Part shown: positions 5,866 to 11,596 of the stretch, in pieces
Position numbering within the stretch: the first letter of the stretch is position 1
How the letters are laid out: each line of letters starts with the position of its first letter
From: Clostridiales bacterium
Lineage (GTDB): Bacteria > Bacillota > Clostridia > Oscillospirales > Oscillospiraceae
Assembly: GCA_021200895.1 (NCBI GenBank)
Contig: JAJQFX010000046.1
Span: 1 to 13,113 of the forward strand
DNA: 13,113 nucleotides
Direction of reading: 5' to 3'
Program-made: the position numbers and the translations under genes
Notes under the pieces: generated by a model
The model's database searches: none
Seen by the model: the letters and a program-made list of their open reading frames with translations, nothing else
Told to the model about the DNA's origin: nothing

Positions 5866-7641
5866 TTATTCATTCATCACGAACTGGCTGTTGTAAAGCT
5901 GAGCATAGAAGCCGTCCTGCCGCAGCAGGCTCTCGTGGTTCCCCTGCTCGATGATGTGGCCGTCCTTCATCACCAGAATCACGTCGGCGTTCTGGATGGT
6001 GGACAGGCGGTGGGCCACGATGAAGCTGGTGCGTCCTTCCATCAGCCGGGCGAGGGCCGCCTGAATCTTCTGCTCAGTGCGGGTGTCGATGGAGGAGGTA
6101 GCCTCGTCCAGAATCAGCATGGGCGGAATGGCCAGCATGACCCGGGTGATGCACAGCAGCTGCTTTTGCCCCTGGCTCAGGCCGCCGCCGTCCTCCGGAA
6201 TCACCGTGTCGTAGCCCTGGGGCAGGCGGCGGATGAAGCTGTCGGCGTGGGCGGTTTTGGCGGCCATGACGATTTCCTCGTCAGTGGCGTCGGGGCGGGC
6301 CATGGCGATATTCTCCCGAATGGTGCCGCTGCGGAGCCAGGTGTCCTGCAAAATCATGCCGTAATTCTTCCGCAGGCTGCTCCGGGTCATGCCCTGGATG
6401 CCGACCCCGTCCACCCGAATCTCACCGCTGTCCACATCGTAGAAGCGCATCAGCAGGTTGATGACCGTGGTCTTTCCGCAGCCGGTGGGGCCGACGATGG
6501 CCACCCGCTGCCCCGGCTTGACGGCCAGGTTGAAGTCTTCGATGAGCTTCTTCTCCGGCGTGTAGGAGAAGAACACATGGTCCAGGTTCACCTGACCCTG
6601 GGCGTGACCCATCTCCACGGCGTCGGGGGCGTCGGGTGCCTCCGGCTCCTCCTCGATCAATTCAAAGAGCCGCCCCGCGCAGGCCAGTGCGTTTTGCAGC
6701 TCGGTGATGACCCCGGAAATCTCGTTAAAGGGCTTCGTATACTGGTTGGCGTAACTCAGGAAGGCGGAAAGGGTGCCCACCGTCATGCTGCCGCTGACCA
6801 CCGCCAGCGCCCCAAACACGCCCACCCCGGCATAGACCAAGTTATTCACAAACCGGGTGCTGGGGTTGGTCAGGGAGCTAAAAAAGGTGGCCCGGAGGCT
6901 GTACTTCTCCAGCCGCCCGTTGATTTCATCGAACTGCTCCAGCGCCCTGTCCTCATAGCCGAAAGCCTGCACCACCTTCTGACCGGCAATCATTTCGTCA
7001 ATGAGAGCGGTCTGCTCCCCACGGGTCTGGCTTTGCAGCTGGAACATGGAGTAGGTACGGCTGGCGATGAAGCCCGCCACCACCAGGGAAAGCGGGGTCA
7101 GGCACACCACCACCAGGGTGATGCCCACGTTCTGGGACAGCATGAAGCCCAGCGTGCCGATGATGGTGATGATGCCGCTGAACAGCTGGGTGAAGCCCAT
7201 CAGCAGGCCGTCCCCGAACTGGTCGGCATCCGCGATGACCCGGCTCACCAGCTCGCCGGAGGTGTGCCCGTCCAGGTAGGACAGGGGCAGCTTCTCAATG
7301 GTGCGGATGGCCTGGGCCCGAAGGCTCTGGACGATGCGATAGGTCAGATGGTTGTTGCATAGGTTCATCAGGTATTGCAGCACACCGGTGGCAGCTACTA
7401 CCACAAGCCCCCGCTGCACCAGCTTCAACACGCCGGAGAAGTCCACTTCGCCGGGGCCGATAATCAAATCCACCGCCTGCCCCGTCAGGATGGGGAGGTA
7501 AAGCGTCAGCGCTACCGTCAGCACCGCCAACGCCAGGGACACGATGAGCAGCAGCATACGGGGCTTTAACTCCCGCAACACCCGTTTCAGCACCGCCATC
7601 TGATTATACTTGGAGTTGGACTGCTTTTGCTTGTTTGCCAT
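5866..7641 (-). CDS. ABC exporter half-transporter with consensus catalytic residues (heterodimer subunit B)
   Basis: A 591-residue fusion of a six-helix ABC exporter membrane domain (~25-330) and an ATPase domain. ATG 7641 lies 2 nt after the stop of the partner gene, with GAAGGAGG upstream; the open frame extending to 8058 is inside the partner and is discarded. ATPase motifs: Walker A GPTGCGKT (384-391), Q-loop ILQDTWL, signature LSQGQ (488-492), Walker B LILDE with catalytic Glu513, and switch His544 (VAHRLS). The signature deviates from LSGGQ, as in the TM288/BmrD-type subunit of heterodimeric exporters, so this chain supplies the active Walker residues and a weak signature. Likely a multidrug, lipid or peptide exporter; the substrate is unknown. 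Confidence 0.93.
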   Translation of the reverse strand: MANKQKQSNSKYNQMAVLKRVLRELKPRMLLLIVSLALAVLTVALTLYLPILTGQAVDLIIGPGEVDFSGVLKLVQRGLVVVAATGVLQYLMNLCNNHLTYRIVQSLRAQAIRTIEKLPLSYLDGHTSGELVSRVIADADQFGDGLLMGFTQLFSGIITIIGTLGFMLSQNVGITLVVVCLTPLSLVVAGFIASRTYSMFQLQSQTRGEQTALIDEMIAGQKVVQAFGYEDRALEQFDEINGRLEKYSLRATFFSSLTNPSTRFVNNLVYAGVGVFGALAVVSGSMTVGTLSAFLSYANQYTKPFNEISGVITELQNALACAGRLFELIEEEPEAPDAPDAVEMGHAQGQVNLDHVFFSYTPEKKLIEDFNLAVKPGQRVAIVGPTGCGKTTVINLLMRFYDVDSGEIRVDGVGIQGMTRSSLRKNYGMILQDTWLRSGTIRENIAMARPDATDEEIVMAAKTAHADSFIRRLPQGYDTVIPEDGGGLSQGQKQLLCITRVMLAIPPMLILDEATSSIDTRTEQKIQAALARLMEGRTSFIVAHRLSTIQNADVILVMKDGHIIEQGNHESLLRQDGFYAQLYNSQFVMNE

Positions 7642-7643
7642 GG

Positions 7644-9374
7644 TCACTGCGCCTCCTTCCCTGCCGGCTTCTGGAATTGGGTATAGTAAATTTCCTGGTA
7701 CACCGGGCAGGTTTCCAGCAGCTCCCTGGAAGTGCCGATACCCACCGCCTTGCCGTCCTCCAGGACGATGATTTGGTCGGCGTGGGCCAGGCTGGACGCT
7801 CGCTGGGAGACAATAAACACAGTGGTGTTCTGGATGGAGCGCAGCGCCTTGCGGAGCGCGGCGTCGGTGGCGTAGTCCAGAGCGGAGGCGCTGTCGTCCA
7901 AAATCAGGATCTCCGGGCTGCCCACCAGCGCCCGTGCAATGGTCAGCCGCTGCCGCTGTCCGCCGGAGAAATTCCGGCCGTTCTGGGCCACCACGGCATC
8001 CAGGCCGCCCTTGCCCTTCACCACGTCCTCCGCCTGGGCCAGCCGCAGGGCCTCCCACAGTTCCTCGTCCGTGGCGTCCTCATTGCCCCACTTCAAATTG
8101 GAGCGGATGGTGCCGGTGAATAGCACCGCCTTCTGGGGAACGATACCGATTTTCTTCCGCAGTTCTGACAGGGGATAGTCTTTTACATCTATCCCGTCCA
8201 CCTGAACGGAGCCGACGGTGGCGTCATAGAACCGGGGAATCAGCTCCACCAGGCTGGACTTGCCGCTGCCGGTACCGCCCACGATGCCGATGGTTTCTCC
8301 CGGCATGGCAGAGAAAGTCAGGTCGGTGAGGCTCTCCGCTCCGGCCCCCCGATAGGTCAGGCTGACGTTTCGGAAGGAAACCGCAGGGGCGGCACTCTGC
8401 GTCTCCGGCGCCTCCTCCGGCGCGCCCATGCCGGGCTCCACCGCCAGCACCGCAGCGATTCGGTCAGCGGAGGACAGCGTCTTGGACAGCTGATTGATGA
8501 GGTTTGCCAGCTTCACCAACTCCACCAGAATCTGCGCCATGTAGTTCACCAGGGCCACGATTTGCCCCTGGGTCATGGTACCGGCCTCCACCCGGAAGCC
8601 GCCCACATAGATGATGACCAGCACGCCCAGGTTGATGATGAGATAGGTCAGCGGGTTCAGCAGCACGGCTACGCGGCCCACCCGAAGGTTCTCCTGGGTC
8701 AGGGCCTCGTTGCCGGCGTCGAACCGTTCCACCTCGGCGTCCTCCCGGCGGAAGGCCCGCAGCACCCGGACGCCGGTCAGGTTCTCGTGGGTGATGCCCA
8801 GCACCCTGTCCAGCTTGCCCTGCACCCGCTTATAGCCGGGGATGGTGATGCCGGTGATGCCAAAAACCGCCCCCGCAATCAGGGGGATCACCGCCGCCAC
8901 GATGAGGGCGCACTGCCAGTCAATGGTGAACGCCATAATGAGCGCCCCAAAGACCACAATGGGGGAGCGGAGCAGCAGCCGCAGGGCCATGTTGACGCCG
9001 CTCTGCACCGTGTTGCAGTCGCTGGTCAGTCGGGTAATTAAGGTGCTGGTGCCGATGCGGTCCACTTCGCCAAAGCTCAGATGCTGGATGTGGCGGAACA
9101 GTGCATGGCGCACCTTCGCGCCGAAGCCTACGGCAGCCTTGGCCGCAAAATATTGGGCAGTGACAGCGCTGGCCATGCCCACGACCGCCAGCAGCACCAG
9201 CACTAGGCACATCCGGTAGATATAGGGCCTATCCGCTTGGGCGATACCCACGTCGATGATGGCCGTCATCACCAGCGGCACCAGCAGGTCAAAGCAGGCT
9301 TCCAGCAGCTTGAACAATGGTGCCAGTATGCTTTCCTTTTTATAATCCTTCAGGTAGACAAGTAACCGTTTCAC
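7644..9374 (-). CDS. ABC exporter half-transporter with degenerate catalytic site (heterodimer subunit A)
   Basis: A 576-residue membrane-plus-ATPase fusion. I choose GTG 9374 (KRLLVYLKDYKKES after the initiator), because it lies at good distance from GGGGAGAGGG; the ATG at 9407 lacks a site. Transmembrane helices fill ~15-310. ATPase motifs: Walker A GGTGSGKSS (366-374), Q-loop VPQKAVLF, intact signature FSGGQ (469-473) and Walker B LILDD, with Asp494 replacing the catalytic Glu. The switch position is Gln524 (VSQRAS) instead of His. This is the pattern of the TM287/BmrC-type subunit, complementary to the downstream chain. It is the first gene of the operon. I see only poor promoter candidates in 9375-9452, so read-through from upstream is possible. 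Confidence 0.93.
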   Translation of the reverse strand: MKRLLVYLKDYKKESILAPLFKLLEACFDLLVPLVMTAIIDVGIAQADRPYIYRMCLVLVLLAVVGMASAVTAQYFAAKAAVGFGAKVRHALFRHIQHLSFGEVDRIGTSTLITRLTSDCNTVQSGVNMALRLLLRSPIVVFGALIMAFTIDWQCALIVAAVIPLIAGAVFGITGITIPGYKRVQGKLDRVLGITHENLTGVRVLRAFRREDAEVERFDAGNEALTQENLRVGRVAVLLNPLTYLIINLGVLVIIYVGGFRVEAGTMTQGQIVALVNYMAQILVELVKLANLINQLSKTLSSADRIAAVLAVEPGMGAPEEAPETQSAAPAVSFRNVSLTYRGAGAESLTDLTFSAMPGETIGIVGGTGSGKSSLVELIPRFYDATVGSVQVDGIDVKDYPLSELRKKIGIVPQKAVLFTGTIRSNLKWGNEDATDEELWEALRLAQAEDVVKGKGGLDAVVAQNGRNFSGGQRQRLTIARALVGSPEILILDDSASALDYATDAALRKALRSIQNTTVFIVSQRASSLAHADQIIVLEDGKAVGIGTSRELLETCPVYQEIYYTQFQKPAGKEAQ

Positions 9375-9452
9375 AATTGTCCCTCTCCCCCGCGCCAACC
9401 GGCGCACAGTTTGGTCTCTCTATCTGATAAACAGGGATGCCCGTCAGTCGTT

Positions 9453-9487
9453 AAAAAAACGTCCAGACAAATTCTGCCCGGACGTTT
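9453..9487 (-). terminator. Rho-independent terminator after the DUF6465-type gene
   Basis: On the minus strand AAACGTCC (9480-9487) pairs with GGACGTTT (9457-9464), with further pairing of CAGA with TCTG inside the loop, and the stem runs into seven T (9453-9459). It lies 44 nt after the stop at 9532 and about 80 bp before the ABC start. Confidence 0.82.
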
Positions 9488-9531
9488 CATCGTTGTGACA
9501 AATAGGGGTTCCGCTGATTATTCGGTCTGGC

Positions 9532-9915
9532 TTACAGATCCAGCTTGCCTACATAGTCCTCATTGATGACGTAGTAGGCGGCGTTCTCCTGGGGCTTGAG
9601 ATAAATCTTGCAGCTCTTCACGGCTACACGGCCCTGCTCGGCATGGAAAGCAGCCTTGGCAGCCGCCACCAGGTCGTTGACGTTGGCTTCCTTAAAATCA
9701 TACTGGAGATAAATTTCCGGCTTCAGAGGGGCGGAAGCCTTCTTGGCGGCATCACCGGCAGCCTTGCGGGCCTTCTTGACGGTGGGCTCCACGGCGTCCA
9801 TGCCCTTCTTGGCGGCCTTGCGGGCCTTCTTGACAGTGGGCTCCACAGCCCCGGCAACGGCCTCAACAGCGTCGGAGGCGGCCTTCACGATCTCATCATT
9901 GGTAATCTTAGCCAT
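9532..9915 (-). CDS. DUF6465-type protein with Lys/Ala-rich tandem repeats
   Basis: A 127-residue protein with two parts. Residues 1-60 are rich in Ala, Lys and Val and contain AVEPTVKKARKAA twice (23-35 and 41-53, period 18), likely amphipathic helix, reminiscent of histone-H1-like or phasin-like tails. Residues 64-127 (from LKPEIYLQYDF to NAAYYVINEDYVGKLDL) match the small conserved domain annotated as DUF6465 in gut Firmicutes; its function is unknown. The first 60 residues are basic, so nucleic-acid or cell-wall polymer binding is conceivable, but that is inference. AGGAAGG lies about 15 nt before ATG 9915, an unusually long spacing. It has its own very strong promoter and terminator, so it is probably monocistronic and abundantly transcribed. 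Confidence 0.8.
   Translation of the reverse strand: MAKITNDEIVKAASDAVEAVAGAVEPTVKKARKAAKKGMDAVEPTVKKARKAAGDAAKKASAPLKPEIYLQYDFKEANVNDLVAAAKAAFHAEQGRVAVKSCKIYLKPQENAAYYVINEDYVGKLDL
9761..9846 (-). repeat. Two-copy 54-bp-period repeat inside the DUF6465-type gene
   Basis: The 32-bp segments 9761-9792 and 9815-9846 are identical except at one position. They encode the repeated VEPTVKKARKAA. The offset is 54 bp, exactly 18 codons, so unit gain or loss would stay in frame. Confidence 0.9.
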
Positions 9916-10100
9916 TTTAAATCACACAATCCTTCCTAATCAATGCGTTCATGTAGCTGCGCCGGGCTTTCGGTTTGGCGTATGCCCTGACCGGAGCGCC
10001 GGTTTACGCAGTTTTGCGTTCAAAGTGGGTTACAACACTGCCCGATAGCAGAGTGCAGGAAAATGGGAAACCCCAAGTTCCATAAATCATTCCTGATTTG
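9916..10100 (-). promoter_or_regulatory. Long structured 5' leader of the DUF6465-type gene, possible RNA switch
   Basis: The predicted transcript has about 185 nt before the start codon. A three-way junction can form: outer stem 10007-10011 with 9957-9961, hairpin 9999-10003 with 9990-9994 (tetraloop), and stem 9984-9987 with 9964-9967. UGAACGCA occurs twice in the RNA (10015-10022 and 9944-9951). Both copies can pair with UGCGU at 10006-10010, which is also part of the outer stem, so these pairings exclude each other. The second copy lies just before the Shine-Dalgarno (9931-9937). It fits no riboswitch class I know. No coding region is seen in it. Confidence 0.35.
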
Positions 10101-10107
10101 CATCATT

Positions 10108-10136
10108 ATTATATCCCCATTGAATAAAACTGTCAA
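10108..10136 (-). promoter_or_regulatory. Perfect-consensus sigma-A promoter for the DUF6465-type gene
   Basis: The minus strand reads TTGACA (10131-10136), 17 bp, TATAAT (10108-10113), an exact match to consensus in both boxes and spacing. Transcription should start near 10100. Such a promoter predicts very high, largely constitutive initiation unless it is repressed. Confidence 0.9.
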
Positions 10137-10217
10137 CGGCGAAATAGCAAAGTTTTGCCTTGAATCCTCCTTATTTTTATCATTCTATTCAAATTTTGCC
10201 GAAAATTCCGTCGAATT

Positions 10218-11126
10218 TCAAAGGGAATCCTGGGTCTGCGCCGTAGTCTCTGGCTGCAAAACGGTGACAATGTATCCGCCCAGATTGTCCTCAGAAACGA
10301 CGGCTGAGACGAACGCCTCCGGCAGCAGCAGCGTCTCCCCTTCCTGGCGGGAAATCAGATAGCTTCCATACTGGTACCAGACGTCTGCCTCCAGCGAGGC
10401 GATGTATCCCTCCAGGGTCAGGTGATTTCTGGAGATGAGTTCCGCATGGGGCGCACCCACATAGCGCAGGTGCCACGGCTCATAGCTGATGCCTGTCTCC
10501 TCCACCCCGTAGAAGGGATAGCGGATGATGAAGCCATACTGCCAGCAGCTTTCATTGACATACTGCCCCGCCTCGCTGTCCAGAAAGCCCATCCCCGCAT
10601 AATAGGGGACGTGCACATCCAGCGCCAGCCCCACCTGATGCTCGCTGGTGTTCAGCGGCGCGGCCACATCGCCATCTTCCTCAATGGTCTCCGCCTGTTC
10701 TTCCGCCGTGCGGTAGGCGGAGCGGATATAGAGGTGTTCGTCAAACCGTTCCAATACCTCCGCAGCCAGCCGACGGTAGGCCTCCGTCACGCAGCGGTTC
10801 ATCTGCACGTCCGTGTCCCCATAGCAGACGATGTCGGCGGTAAAGTTCTCTGTCAGGGGATAGTCGCTGTTCACCAGCAGCAGGGACTGGTCGAAGCTGA
10901 CCCGCTCGTCCGCCTGTAAACCCTCCACGGTCCACCCCTCCAAGGCAAGGCCGTCCGCCTCGGTCAGCTGCACACCGGGCTCCGCGTAAACGGCAATTCC
11001 TGCAAGCAGGCGGTAGCGCCAGCTTGGCTTATAGTACAAGGCTGCCGAGGCCAGCAGCACCAGCGCCGCCAGCAGCAGAATGGCGCTCCGCCATATCCTC
11101 CTGTTATGCTTTTGATTTTTTGTCAT
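10218..11126 (-). CDS. Membrane-anchored VanY-type D-alanyl-D-alanine carboxypeptidase (peptidase family M15)
   Basis: A 302-residue protein. A basic start (MTKNQKHNRRIWR) precedes one helix (about 15-30) that anchors the enzyme outside the membrane. The M15B zinc site is complete: RSAYRTAEEQ (135-144), SEHQVGLALD with His163 and Asp170, and EPWHLRYVG with Glu216 as base and His219 as third ligand. These enzymes trim the terminal D-Ala from peptidoglycan stem peptides. About 75 residues beyond the catalytic core form an uncharacterised C-terminal extension. ATG 11126 is chosen over TTG 11168 because the latter has no site; GGAAG before 11126 is only fair. It is transcribed away from rpoB. No van regulatory or ligase genes are present, so nothing here indicates vancomycin resistance. 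I see no clear terminator before the next promoter. Confidence 0.9.
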   Translation of the reverse strand: MTKNQKHNRRIWRSAILLLAALVLLASAALYYKPSWRYRLLAGIAVYAEPGVQLTEADGLALEGWTVEGLQADERVSFDQSLLLVNSDYPLTENFTADIVCYGDTDVQMNRCVTEAYRRLAAEVLERFDEHLYIRSAYRTAEEQAETIEEDGDVAAPLNTSEHQVGLALDVHVPYYAGMGFLDSEAGQYVNESCWQYGFIIRYPFYGVEETGISYEPWHLRYVGAPHAELISRNHLTLEGYIASLEADVWYQYGSYLISRQEGETLLLPEAFVSAVVSEDNLGGYIVTVLQPETTAQTQDSL

Positions 11127-11284
11127 ATCTTCCAACCGCCCCTTTTTACTGCTCCCATGATACACCAAAAACGGGCGGAGCGTTTTAAAAATTCCTTAAG
11201 ATTGCGAATCGAGGCGTTCTTTTGACCCAGTTTCCCCTTCACAAAAAGGGGCGAATGACCGGCGTTCTCGTCACCTGGCAAGCA

Positions 11285-11320
11285 CAAAAGAAAAGAAAGC
11301 ACAGAAAATTCTGCGCTTTC
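11285..11320 (-). terminator. Terminator-like hairpin on the minus strand upstream of rpoB
   Basis: GAAAGC-A-CAG (11295-11304) pairs with CTG-C-GCTTTC (11311-11320) around a 6-nt loop, with one mismatch. Read on the minus strand, it is followed by TTTTCTTTTG. No minus-strand gene lies just upstream, so it would stop antisense transcription coming from rpoB before it reaches the carboxypeptidase gene. It could be a leftover of lost genes. Confidence 0.45.
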
Positions 11321-11332
11321 CTGAAAAAACTA

Positions 11333-11361
11333 TTGACAGCGATTGGAAACTGCGGTAAAAT
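11333..11361 (+). promoter_or_regulatory. Sigma-A promoter of rpoB
   Basis: TTGACA (11333-11338, perfect -35) and TAAAAT (11356-11361, one mismatch from TATAAT) are separated by 17 bp. Transcription should start near 11368, about 229 nt before the rpoB start codon. Confidence 0.82.
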
Positions 11362-11367
11362 AAATCG

Positions 11368-11596
11368 TTAATGTGGATATTGTGCCGCCATGTGTCCCTC
11401 AATCTTCCTGCTAACAGGATACCACGTTCTTCCCGAAAGCGCAAGAGGAGATTGGGGAAAACGCAAAATTCCATTCCACTTATCCGGGCGTGTCAAACAG
11501 TTTCGGGCGGGTCGGTTTTGTGAATTTTGCCAAGTCCATTTGTCACCTTTGCCAGAAAAGTGGCAAGCGAAATGAAAAACGGAGTGTGAAGCATCT
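11368..11596 (+). promoter_or_regulatory. rpoB 5' untranslated leader
   Basis: A gene-free leader of about 230 nt. Visible pairings are CGTTCTTCCC (11425-11434) with GGGGAAAACG (11454-11463), with one mismatch and one G-U pair, and a perfect TTGCCA / TGGCAA hairpin at 11549-11566 about 30 nt before the start codon. Neither has a T-run, so they are not terminators. Their role, if any, is unknown. The adjoining 11127-11332 stretch holds only the hairpin at 11285-11320 and a small CCCCTT/AAGGGG hairpin near 11234-11251. Confidence 0.4.

Noticed and set aside
5935..7362. Open frame of 475 codons on the plus strand opposite the ABC gene
   Set aside because: The protein is rich in His, Gly and Gln with no domain sign, typical of antisense frames in GC-rich genes; the minus-strand ABC motifs are unambiguous.
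7642..8058. Upstream extension of the second ABC gene to a start at 8058
   Set aside because: This part overlaps the ATPase domain of the partner in another frame; ATG 7641, with a strong ribosome binding site and 2 nt from the partner stop, is the natural start.
9916..10100. Match of the leader to a cyclic-di-GMP or other known riboswitch
   Set aside because: A few words (AAACC, GAAA, GGGC) resemble parts of known motifs, but the ordered conserved core of c-di-GMP-I, c-di-AMP, ZTP, THF or guanidine riboswitches is not there.
10218..11126. Vancomycin-resistance element
   Set aside because: Only a chromosomal-type VanY-like carboxypeptidase is present; no vanRS, vanHAX or mobile element flanks it.
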